Assembly (NCBI GenBank): GCA_002386945.1
Contig: DGKH01000039.1
Location: forward strand, 1-10,602
Direction: 5' to 3'
From: Proteobacteria bacterium UBA4575
GTDB taxonomy: Bacteria > Pseudomonadota > Gammaproteobacteria > UBA4575
Length of the DNA: 10,602 nt
The position numbers were made by a program, and so were the translations under genes. Shown piece by piece: positions 1-5,887 of the stretch (positions are counted from its first letter, which is position 1; every line of letters starts with the position of its first letter). The notes under the pieces were generated by a model. It was given only the letters and a program-made list of their open reading frames with translations, had not been told where the DNA came from and did not search any database.

Positions 1-252
1 TTGGCCATATTCTTCACCGATCTCTCTGAGCGGTTTGGAGAGCGTGGGTTTTCTACATGCGAATTTGAATTAACGATGACACGCAGTGAAATCGCGAATT
101 ATCTGGGTTTGGCCGATGAGACCATCAGTCGTTTGATCGCGCGATTCAAAGATAAAAACCTGATTCAGGTGCAGAGAAAAAGCATTAGGATTATAGCGAG
201 AGACCGGATGATTGAACTCGCTGAAGGGGAGTGCAGCCTGGATGAGGTTTAG
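1..252 (+). CDS. FNR/CRP-family transcriptional regulator, C-terminal DNA-binding part (5' truncated)
   Basis: Only the last 83 codons are in the window. The first codon, TTG at the edge, is probably internal and not a start. The fragment aligns in memory with the FNR/Anr C-terminus: an LSxRFxxRGF-like segment, then [14 protein letters not shown] (first helix of the helix-turn-helix), then a recognition helix [14 protein letters not shown] proteins use the E-x-x-S-R pattern of this helix to contact TTGAT half-sites; here the residues are E40, S43 and R44 of the fragment. The [4Fe-4S]-binding N-terminal half is outside the window, so oxygen sensing cannot be confirmed. The gene converges on alr. 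FNR/Anr is the most likely identity; another Crp/Fnr subfamily member with the same recognition helix is possible. Confidence 0.85.
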   Translation: MAIFFTDLSERFGERGFSTCEFELTMTRSEIANYLGLADETISRLIARFKDKNLIQVQRKSIRIIARDRMIELAEGECSLDEV

Positions 253-271
253 TCGTGGTGTTTGACCGTCT

Positions 272-292
272 GTTTAAGCTGTAGGCTTAAAC
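272..292. terminator. Inverted repeat between the convergent FNR-like gene and alr
   Basis: Two 8-nt arms, GTTTAAGC (272-279) and GCTTAAAC (285-292), are perfectly complementary around a 5-nt loop TGTAG. The alr stop codon (287-289 on the minus strand) lies inside the right arm, and the FNR-like gene stops 20 nt before the left arm. The position suits a shared bidirectional terminator, but no T-run follows on either strand, so intrinsic termination is uncertain. It may instead protect 3' ends or assist Rho-dependent termination. Confidence 0.45.
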
Positions 293-1366
293 GTACTCGC
301 GTCTCACATGTGCTGCGATACGACAGAGCAATTCATAAGTAATAGTATTAGCGGCTTCAGCAATGTCAGCTACCGGGATATCGTCTCCCCAGAGCTCTAT
401 GTGTTCACCAATCTCACAGTCGCAATCACTCAGATCAATCGTGATCATATCCATGGAAACACGGCCTAATACGTCACAGAGACGGCCTCGTACGCTGACT
501 GGGACAGTTTTTTCTAGGCTGCGTGGATAGCCATCAGCATAGCCTATAGCCACGATACCTATGCGCATATCCTGTGGGCAGGTATAGCTACCACCATAAC
601 CGATACGGTCGCCTTGCTTGACCTGTTTGATCGCAATGACAGGTGCACGCACCGACATCACCGGTTTGAGTTCACTGACATCTGGGTGACTTTGTTCATT
701 TTGGAATGGTGAGATGCCATAGAGTGCTAGACCTGGACGTATCCAGTCGCGCTGTGTTTTTGGGTAGGCGAAACTGGCGGCTGAGTTGGCGATGCTTCTT
801 TCACAACCCTCTATGCCTGCAATAGCCTGATCAAAATTGGCCTGCTGACGGTAGGTGCTCGCTTCATCAAGGATGTCGGCATTCGCTAAATGTGTCATTA
901 GGCGTATTTTGCTGACGTTACTGCAATTGACTAATTGTTGATAGACCGTCTGTGCTTCTTCCTGAGAAAAGCCGAGACGGCTCATGCCGGTATCGATTTT
1001 TAACCAAATACAGAGCCCCTGTTTTAACTTCTCTGAGCGTAATAGTGCGATCTGGTGTTCACTGTGCACTACCGCTTGAATATTACTGTTAGAAAAGTCT
1101 CTTAATTCCTGCTGATTAGCAAAGCCCTGAAGACAAATAATGGGATGTAATATACCGGCGCTACGTAATGTTAAGGCCTCATTGATGCAGGCGACGGCAA
1201 AGGCATCGCTTTGGTTCAAGGCCTGCGCCGTTTTAATCAGTCCGTGCCCATAGGCATCTGCTTTGACCACTGCCATCACTTTGGCATTAGGCGCATATGA
1301 TCGAATCAAATTAAGGTTGTGGGTCAGCGATTCTAATCGTATCAGCGCATGGGCTGAACGGATCAT
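287..1366 (-). CDS. alr: Alanine racemase (PLP-dependent)
   Basis: The enzyme interconverts L- and D-alanine in the cytoplasm, supplying D-Ala for peptidoglycan; it is a PLP-dependent fold-type III enzyme. The protein has 359 residues, normal for the family. The PLP lysine is K35 in AVVKADAYGHG. The other conserved blocks are KIDTGMSRLGF (near 123-133), IRPGLALYG with the PLP-contacting R210, RIGYGGSYT with catalytic Tyr257, GYADGYPR and GRVSMDMITIDL. The ATG overlaps the dnaB stop as ATGA and the upstream Shine-Dalgarno is poor, so translation is probably coupled to dnaB. It is the last gene of the cluster, as in Pseudomonas-type gene order. A catabolic dadX identity is less likely because no dadA is adjacent and the gene sits behind dnaB. 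Confidence 0.95.
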   Translation of the reverse strand: MIRSAHALIRLESLTHNLNLIRSYAPNAKVMAVVKADAYGHGLIKTAQALNQSDAFAVACINEALTLRSAGILHPIICLQGFANQQELRDFSNSNIQAVVHSEHQIALLRSEKLKQGLCIWLKIDTGMSRLGFSQEEAQTVYQQLVNCSNVSKIRLMTHLANADILDEASTYRQQANFDQAIAGIEGCERSIANSAASFAYPKTQRDWIRPGLALYGISPFQNEQSHPDVSELKPVMSVRAPVIAIKQVKQGDRIGYGGSYTCPQDMRIGIVAIGYADGYPRSLEKTVPVSVRGRLCDVLGRVSMDMITIDLSDCDCEIGEHIELWGDDIPVADIAEAANTITYELLCRIAAHVRREYV

Positions 1367-2760
1367 GAGGGGATCTCGCCAGAATAGATCTCAGGGATGT
1401 AGTTTTCAAAGCGAGTATAAGGACCGAGAAACGTTAATCGGGTCTTGAATATAGGACCATTACGTTGTTTGGCGACGATAATTTCAGCGGTGCCTTTATC
1501 TGGACTGTCATCGTTATAGACTTCATCACGATAGATGAAGACGATTAAGTCGGCATCTTGCTCAATCGCACCTGATTCACGTAAATCAGACATTTGGGGG
1601 CGCTTGTCTGGGCGTTGTTCCAAACTACGGTTTAGCTGTGATAGTGCGATCACCGGACATTCCATCTCTTTTGCTAGCGCCTTCAATGAGCGTGAGATCT
1701 CAGAAACATCGTTGGTACGGTTTTCTGTGCTGTTGTTGATTTGCATCAACTGCAGATAATCGACCACGATCAGGGCTAAACCATGTTCACGCTTGAGTCG
1801 ACGTGCACGCGCACGCAGTTCGGTTGGGCCAAGTGCCGCACTGTCATCGATGAAAAGCTTTGCCTCAGAGAGCATAGAGACGGCGCTAGTGAGTCGCGGC
1901 CAGTCTTGGTCTTCGAGCTTGCCGGTACGTAGGCGTTGCTGATTAATGCGCCCAATCGAAGACAGGATACGCATAGTCAGCTGCTCTGCTGGCATCTCCA
2001 TACTGAAGATGGCGACACAGCCTTGGTTTTGGATGGCGGCATACTCGGCCATATTCATCGCTAACGAGGTCTTACCCATCGATGGGCGGCCAGCAAGGAT
2101 CACTAAGTCACCTTTTTGTAGGCCGGCAGTATTTTCATCAAATTCATCAAAGCCGGTGGCTAGACCGGTAATTGAGCTGTCTTGCTCCGATAACATGTCG
2201 ATCTTTTCGACTGTTGCCTTAAGTAAATCTTTGATGCCGATAAAGCCGGTGTAACGACTCGCACCCTGATCACCAATACGGAGTATTTTTTGCTCGGCAA
2301 GATCGAGTAGTTCAGTGCTGTCTCGGCCCTGCGACTGATAGGCTGATCCAGCAATATCGGTGCCGATACTGGCTAGTTGCCTTAAAATTGATTTTTCACG
2401 GACGATGTCGGCATATGCGACGATATTTGCTGCTGTTGGCGTCTCTTTAGCCAGTGTTGCGATGTATGCAGAGACGTTTTTGGCGTTAAAGGAGCCTGAT
2501 TCTGCCGATTGTTTGATCTTATCGGAGAGGGTAACGACATCAAAGGGTTGGTTATGGTAAGCCAACTCACTAATGGCGCGAAAGATAACGCGGTGGTCGA
2601 ATAGGTGGAAGTCATCTTCAACTAGGACATCGGCGATCTGATCCCAGCTACTGTTTTCCAGCATTAAGCCGCCAAGCACGGCTTGCTCTGCCTCTAGAGA
2701 ATACGGCGGAGTACGCAGTGATTCTGCGTTAGGCGCTGTGCTTGAATTCGACTCCGCCAT
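1363..2760 (-). CDS. dnaB: Replicative DNA helicase DnaB
   Basis: DnaB is the hexameric 5'-3' helicase that unwinds DNA at the replication fork and binds primase and the clamp loader. The protein has 465 residues. The N-terminal domain starts with PPYSLEAEQAVLGGLML (near 18-34). A linker leads to the RecA-like domain, which opens at TGFDEFDENTAGLQKGDL (near 202-219). Walker A is GRPSMGKTS (224-232, K230), Walker B is LIVVDYLQLM (330-339), and the DLRESGAIEQDADLI block (392-406) is the conserved C-terminal DnaB motif. There is no intein insertion. It follows rplI after a 25-nt gap and overlaps alr by 4 nt. The upstream Shine-Dalgarno is weak, so translation may depend partly on coupling or leader accessibility. 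All the key motifs appear intact. Confidence 0.97.
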   Translation of the reverse strand: MAESNSSTAPNAESLRTPPYSLEAEQAVLGGLMLENSSWDQIADVLVEDDFHLFDHRVIFRAISELAYHNQPFDVVTLSDKIKQSAESGSFNAKNVSAYIATLAKETPTAANIVAYADIVREKSILRQLASIGTDIAGSAYQSQGRDSTELLDLAEQKILRIGDQGASRYTGFIGIKDLLKATVEKIDMLSEQDSSITGLATGFDEFDENTAGLQKGDLVILAGRPSMGKTSLAMNMAEYAAIQNQGCVAIFSMEMPAEQLTMRILSSIGRINQQRLRTGKLEDQDWPRLTSAVSMLSEAKLFIDDSAALGPTELRARARRLKREHGLALIVVDYLQLMQINNSTENRTNDVSEISRSLKALAKEMECPVIALSQLNRSLEQRPDKRPQMSDLRESGAIEQDADLIVFIYRDEVYNDDSPDKGTAEIIVAKQRNGPIFKTRLTFLGPYTRFENYIPEIYSGEIPS

Positions 2761-2785
2761 CTAAATACTTATAGACCGGCTAAAA

Positions 2786-3235
2786 CTAGTCTTCAGCGAC
2801 GATGTTGACTGTAATCGTGGCATTGATATCCGTGTGCAGGTGTAATTCAACACTGTGCTCACCAATGGTACGAAACGCACCATCTGGCATACGAACTTCA
2901 CGTTTCTCAACACTTTGACCTGCTCGTGCAATCGCTGCAAGGACATCGATATTGTTGATAGAACCGAATAACTTACCGTCACTAGCTTCTTTTGCTGGGA
3001 TAGTGATGGTGAGGCCGTCTAATGACGCTTTGCGTTCTTCTGCAGCAGCAATAGCGGCGGCAGCGGCAGCTTCTAGCTCACTACGACGGGCCTCAAATTC
3101 TGCGATGTTGGCAGCAGTAGCAAATTTTGCACGACCCTGAGGGATCAGATAATTACGTGCATAGCCTGAGCGTACGCTGACTTTATCGCCAAGTTCACCT
3201 AGGTTTTCGACTTTATTTAATAGGATGACTTCCAT
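2786..3235 (-). CDS. rplI: Large-subunit ribosomal protein bL9
   Basis: bL9 binds 23S rRNA near the base of the L1 stalk and extends from the ribosome through a long helix. The N-terminal domain is clear: MEVILLNKVENLGELGDKV, then GYARNYLIPQGRA. The connecting helix carries an unusually long alanine run, followed by the C-terminal domain with GKLFGSINNIDV and IGEHSVELHLH. Two consecutive ATG codons occur at 3238 and 3235. I chose 3235 because most bL9 proteins begin M-E/Q-VILL and because the spacing from AGAGG is then about 7 nt; the product is 149 residues. Starting at 3238 would add one Met. It lies 33 nt (at most 36) downstream of the DUF2232 gene and 25 nt upstream of dnaB, so the genes are probably co-transcribed. 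Confidence 0.95.
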   Translation of the reverse strand: MEVILLNKVENLGELGDKVSVRSGYARNYLIPQGRAKFATAANIAEFEARRSELEAAAAAAIAAAEERKASLDGLTITIPAKEASDGKLFGSINNIDVLAAIARAGQSVEKREVRMPDGAFRTIGEHSVELHLHTDINATITVNIVAED

Positions 3236-3271
3236 CATTTTTCCTCTATATTCAATAACTTACTGTAATAT

Positions 3272-4162
3272 TCAGTGTGATATGCGCGAACGCAGATTTG
3301 ATAAACTATCGATCAAGCCAAACAACACAATTAATAGCATCGTCTGGGGAATGAAAATCACAAGTAGATAGCTAATTATTAACCATAGCTTGCCTTTTGT
3401 CATGGCTCGCGTGATGGCATGTATAGCGTTCATACCCTGTAAAAAGAACAGGATGCCGATGATTCCACTCAATTGCGCTAGAAATACCGACTGTGTTGCA
3501 AAAGCGGCAGCAGTCGTCAGTATCGTAGCGACGGCGAGCACCTTACTTAAGGAGATCTCACCATGTTCTATCTCCGCCTCGTCAGTATTACGAACTAAGG
3601 CGTGTAACCAATGCGCAAATAACAGCGCAATACTATGCATTAATAAGGCCGAGCTAATAACAAGCCCAGTCATAAACTGCGCTAGCCTACCAATCACTGC
3701 ATCCATCTGTACGGGTGACAGTGCTGTATTGGCCTGCATAGCAGTCAATAACTCTTGTAATAACTGCGTCCAGATCTGTTCAATATCTGGTAGCAGGCGT
3801 ATTACGCCGATAAATACCACTAGTGCTATAACTACTGCCGTCTGTAAGGCAACAGAGAGTGAGCGACTGCGAGTATAAAGGCTAGCTAGTACCAAGCCTG
3901 GTAGTAATTGTGCTACCCCCATGGCTATCCCGATCAGAGGGTTAGCACTAGCAAATCCAGTAAACACGGTTAGTGCAAGCGTGCAGGCAACAGCTATATA
4001 GAGTGCCTGCCGTGAGCCTGCATGGAGTACGACTAACATGATTGCCGTACTGCTAAATAGTGCGCTTAAAGGCAGCATCAGTGCTAATAGACATAAGGCT
4101 AATAGCGAACCGAAGGCGGCTAAACGACTTGAAACAATAAAACTAGCAAGGCCTTTGAGCAT
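3272..4162 (-). CDS. DUF2232 (YybS-like) multi-pass inner-membrane protein of unknown function
   Basis: The protein has 296 residues and is very hydrophobic. Membrane segments can be placed near residues 14-36, 51-72, 75-97, 103-126, 165-190, 208-245 (probably two) and 257-285, about eight in all. An amphipathic stretch with acidic residues lies near 127-160 and a polar loop (RNTDEAEIEHGE) near 192-203. No enzymatic motif is visible. A DUF2232 membrane protein sits at this place, between rpsR and rplI, in Pseudomonas-type genomes. Bacillus yybS is also close to rplI, which supports the family call. The function is not established. Translation starts about 15 nt after a strong hairpin, with a weak Shine-Dalgarno, so its yield is probably lower than that of the flanking ribosomal proteins. 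The family name is recalled, not searched. Confidence 0.8.
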   Translation of the reverse strand: MLKGLASFIVSSRLAAFGSLLALCLLALMLPLSALFSSTAIMLVVLHAGSRQALYIAVACTLALTVFTGFASANPLIGIAMGVAQLLPGLVLASLYTRSRSLSVALQTAVVIALVVFIGVIRLLPDIEQIWTQLLQELLTAMQANTALSPVQMDAVIGRLAQFMTGLVISSALLMHSIALLFAHWLHALVRNTDEAEIEHGEISLSKVLAVATILTTAAAFATQSVFLAQLSGIIGILFFLQGMNAIHAITRAMTKGKLWLIISYLLVIFIPQTMLLIVLFGLIDSLSNLRSRISH

Positions 4163-4176
4163 ACTGCTTTGCTTTA

Positions 4177-4197
4177 GCCGCCCGACTAGCGGGTGGC
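4177..4197 (-). promoter_or_regulatory. GC-rich hairpin between rpsR and the DUF2232 gene
   Basis: Arms at 4177-4184 and 4190-4197 (plus-strand GCCGCCCG and CGGGTGGC) form 8 pairs including one G-T pair, around a 5-nt loop. In the minus-strand transcript it lies 7 nt after the rpsR stop codon (4205-4207) and about 15 nt before the DUF2232 start. The base downstream is A-rich and there is no U-tract, so it is not a classical terminator. It may be a 3'-end stabiliser for the rpsF-rpsR message, an RNase processing site or a translation attenuator. Confidence 0.55.
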
Positions 4198-4204
4198 AAT
4201 GCCT

Positions 4205-4429
4205 CTAGTGTTGGTCGCTAAACGGTAATAGGGCTAAGTAACGCGCGCGTTTTACGGCGGTTGTTAGTTGGCGCTGGTAACGTGCTTTTGTACCAGTAAT
4301 ACGGCTAGGTACAATTTTTCCGGTTTCAGTGATGAAGTCTTTTAGCAACTCAACATCTTTGTAATCGATGTTCTTGATGCCTTCTTCAGTGAAACGGCAA
4401 TATCTTCTACGACGAAAGTAACGGGCCAT
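4205..4429 (-). CDS. rpsR: Small-subunit ribosomal protein bS18
   Basis: bS18 pairs with bS6 and binds the platform of the 30S subunit. The protein has 74 residues, the family's usual length. It starts [17 protein letters not shown] and contains the conserved [13 protein letters not shown], the [19 protein letters not shown] core and the [13 protein letters not shown] end. The ATG lies one base after the rpsF stop, and an AGGAG Shine-Dalgarno about 7-8 nt upstream sits inside the end of rpsF, so translation is probably coupled and the bS6:bS18 pair is made together. The enterobacterial priB gene, which would lie between rpsF and rpsR, is absent here. Confidence 0.97.
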   Translation of the reverse strand: MARYFRRRRYCRFTEEGIKNIDYKDVELLKDFITETGKIVPSRITGTKARYQRQLTTAVKRARYLALLPFSDQH

Positions 4430-4430
4430 C

Positions 4431-4880
4431 TTATTTCTCCTCGCTGGCAGCTTCTGCTGCTGGTGCGTCTTCTGCTGCTGGCGCTTCTGTTACTGGCGCT
4501 TCTGCTGCTTCTTTAGCAGGGGCAGTATCGGTTTCTTTGTTGTCACGTTCACGATCTTTTTCCAAAGTTTTCATCATTGGTGAAGGCTCGGTGATCGCTT
4601 CTTTGCAGACTAGTGTCATCTGGCGCAGTACGGCGTCATTGAAACGGAAAGCACTAGTAAGTTCATCCAGTGTTTCTTGATTGGTTTCAATATTCATCAA
4701 CACGTAGTGTGCTTTTAGACTCTTGTTGATTGGGTAGGCTAGGATACGGCGACCCCAGTCTTCTACACGATGGATTTTGCCACTACCGGCTTCAATCATC
4801 GTTTTATAGCGATCGACCATAGCCGATACTTGTTCACTCTGGTCAGGATGGACCAAGAATACGATTTCGTAATGTCGCAT
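4431..4880 (-). CDS. rpsF: Small-subunit ribosomal protein bS6 with A/E/P-rich tail
   Basis: bS6 forms a heterodimer with bS18 on the 30S platform. The start at 4880 gives [14 protein letters not shown], the classic bS6 N-terminus, behind a strong AAGGAG (4886-4891) at good spacing; the frame stays open upstream but that extension has no bS6 similarity. The product is 149 residues. Core motifs include [16 protein letters not shown] and [10 protein letters not shown]. After about residue 100 the protein becomes a low-complexity tail of Ala, Glu, Pro and Thr ending SEEK. E. coli bS6 also has an acidic tail, which RimK extends with glutamate; the tail here is longer and more repetitive. It is the first gene of the cluster, with a structured leader upstream. 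I saw no convincing sigma-70 promoter; a TACAAT at 4946-4941 is a weak -10 candidate. Confidence 0.96.
   Translation of the reverse strand: MRHYEIVFLVHPDQSEQVSAMVDRYKTMIEAGSGKIHRVEDWGRRILAYPINKSLKAHYVLMNIETNQETLDELTSAFRFNDAVLRQMTLVCKEAITEPSPMMKTLEKDRERDNKETDTAPAKEAAEAPVTEAPAAEDAPAAEAASEEK
4453..4488 (-). repeat. 18-nt tandem repeat in the rpsF tail
   Basis: Two adjacent 18-nt units (4453-4470 and 4471-4488) differ at two positions, and a third partial copy follows near 4489-4506. On the coding strand they encode repeated Ala-Glu-(Asp)-Ala-Pro-Ala segments of the bS6 C-terminus. The repeat explains the low-complexity tail and could change length by slippage. Confidence 0.6.
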
Positions 4881-4895
4881 ATAAGCTCCTTTTGG

Positions 4896-4928
4896 TCTTG
4901 GCTTTCCAGGTTCACTGGTAAAGCAAGG
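4896..4928 (-). promoter_or_regulatory. Hairpin in the rpsF leader next to the Shine-Dalgarno, candidate autoregulatory element
   Basis: On the minus-strand transcript, arms GCTTT-A-CCAG (4924-4915) and CTGGAAAGC (4909-4901) pair perfectly apart from one bulged A, around a 5-nt loop. Three further pairs follow beyond a one-base bulge at 4900. The stem base ends about 5 nt before the AAGGAG of rpsF. Many bacteria carry an S6:S18-binding structure in the rpsF leader that represses translation, so the position fits. However, I do not see that motif's conserved CCG element, so the link is inference. Confidence 0.55.
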
Positions 4929-4950
4929 CAGCGCTGTCAAATTGTAATAG

Positions 4951-4971
4951 TATGCTGAACTGATCAGCATA
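4951..4971. repeat. Perfect 8-bp inverted repeat upstream of rpsF
   Basis: Arms TATGCTGA (4951-4958) and TCAGCATA (4964-4971) flank a 5-nt spacer. The right part also contains the palindrome CTGATCAG. It lies about 70-90 nt before the rpsF start. If the weak TACAAT -10 at 4946-4941 is real, the repeat covers the -35 and spacer like an operator; if transcription begins further upstream it becomes a second leader hairpin. Confidence 0.5.
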
Positions 4972-5056
4972 TAAGAGCGCCGAAGTGTACGCGAGGGGTG
5001 GCTAAGATTCAATCAACTTGTTTGGCTTTCTACCTAGCCTTTTCAGTTGGCTTTGG

Positions 5057-5075
5057 GACTGATTTCAGTCTGAAA
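5057..5075. repeat. Overlapping palindromes between rlmB and rpsF
   Basis: GACTG-ATTT-CAGTC (5057-5070) overlaps TTTCAG-T-CTGAAA (5063-5075). They lie 32-50 nt downstream of the rlmB stop, where a terminator would be expected. Stems are only 5-6 bp and no U-run follows on the minus strand. Either the rlmB transcript ends weakly here or it reads through into rpsF. Confidence 0.3.
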
Positions 5076-5106
5076 GCGATGATTCGTAAGATTTTCTCAG
5101 AATTCG

Positions 5107-5850
5107 CTAGTTTTGGCGTTGGCGCACGGCCTCATACAGAAATAGGGCGCTGGCGGTAGAGACATTCAGGCTCTCGACCACGCCTGACATGGGTAGGGCG
5201 CAGAGGTGATCGCAGGTCTCGCGGGTAAGGCGTCGTAGACCTTGACCTTCTGCACCCATGACCAGCACGGTGGGTAAGGCAAGATCCGCACTATATAAGG
5301 TTTGGCCTGACTCACCATCCGCGCCAACCAGCCAGACACCAAGCTTTTTTAGCGCTTCTAAATGTCTAACTAGATTGATTGTTCTTACGATCGGTACGGT
5401 AATCGAGCCACCGCTAGCGATTTTGTGTGCAGCAGGTGTTAAAGGTGCACTATTACGTTGTGGCATCAAGATCGCATCCACTCCAGCGGCATCGGCGGTA
5501 CGTAAGATCGCACCTAAGTTCTGTGGATCGCTGACTTCGTCCAATGCCAATAACAGCACTGCTTTATCGGACTGTTCAACTTGTTGTAGTAAATCAAACT
5601 CGTCTAATAGAGGGGTAGCAAGACAAACGGCGGCAATACCTTGATGCTGGCTGCCTTCACAAATGCGGTCTAGCTTATCGCGTTGTACCGGTTGTACTGC
5701 GATGCCCAGTGATTTGGCTTGGCTGATTAAGGCTTCAACACGTGGATTTTTTTTGTTCTGCTCTAACCATAGAGATTGCACCCGTTCAGGTTGACGATTG
5801 AGTAGGGTTGCAACCGTATGTATGCCGGGTAGCGTTTCAGTCTTGCTCAT
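5107..5850 (-). CDS. rlmB: 23S rRNA (guanosine-2'-O)-methyltransferase RlmB
   Basis: RlmB is a SpoU/TrmH-family enzyme that uses S-adenosylmethionine to methylate the ribose of G2251 in the 23S rRNA P-loop. The protein has 247 residues, close to the E. coli enzyme. The N-terminal substrate-binding domain begins with LPGIHTVATLLNR. The trefoil-knot SPOUT domain shows all three SpoU motifs: LDEVSDPQNLGAILRTADAAG (near 101-121), LVMGAEGQGLRRL (near 195-207) and LPMSGVVESLNVSTASALFLYEAVR (near 218-242). It lies 37 nt downstream of rnr, the same pairing as in E. coli, so co-transcription is likely. The upstream Shine-Dalgarno is weak and A-rich. Confidence 0.95.
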   Translation of the reverse strand: MSKTETLPGIHTVATLLNRQPERVQSLWLEQNKKNPRVEALISQAKSLGIAVQPVQRDKLDRICEGSQHQGIAAVCLATPLLDEFDLLQQVEQSDKAVLLLALDEVSDPQNLGAILRTADAAGVDAILMPQRNSAPLTPAAHKIASGGSITVPIVRTINLVRHLEALKKLGVWLVGADGESGQTLYSADLALPTVLVMGAEGQGLRRLTRETCDHLCALPMSGVVESLNVSTASALFLYEAVRQRQN

Positions 5851-5887
5851 GATTTCTTTTCTTTAAGGGATGGTGGCCTGTCGCTAG

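Noticed and set aside
1..3. TTG at the window edge as the start of the regulator gene
   Set aside because: The protein matches the internal part of FNR-type regulators, so the codon is almost certainly internal.
3390..3878. 162-codon open frame on the plus strand opposite the DUF2232 gene
   Set aside because: It is antisense to a well-supported membrane protein gene, is rich in Cys and Ser as shadow frames often are, and has no recognisable domain or ribosome-binding site.
4912..4940. TTGACA at 4940-4935 (minus strand) as an rpsF -35 box
   Set aside because: At 17-nt spacing the -10 position reads CAGTGA inside the leader hairpin, with no match to the consensus.
4881..5012. N-terminal extension of the rpsF frame by 44 codons
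   Set aside because: The bS6 family begins at [12 protein letters not shown], which has a strong AAGGAG upstream; the extension covers the leader hairpins and has no bS6 similarity.
5258..5644. 128-codon open frame on the plus strand opposite rlmB
   Set aside because: Shadow of the rlmB SpoU domain; low-complexity composition and no family resemblance.
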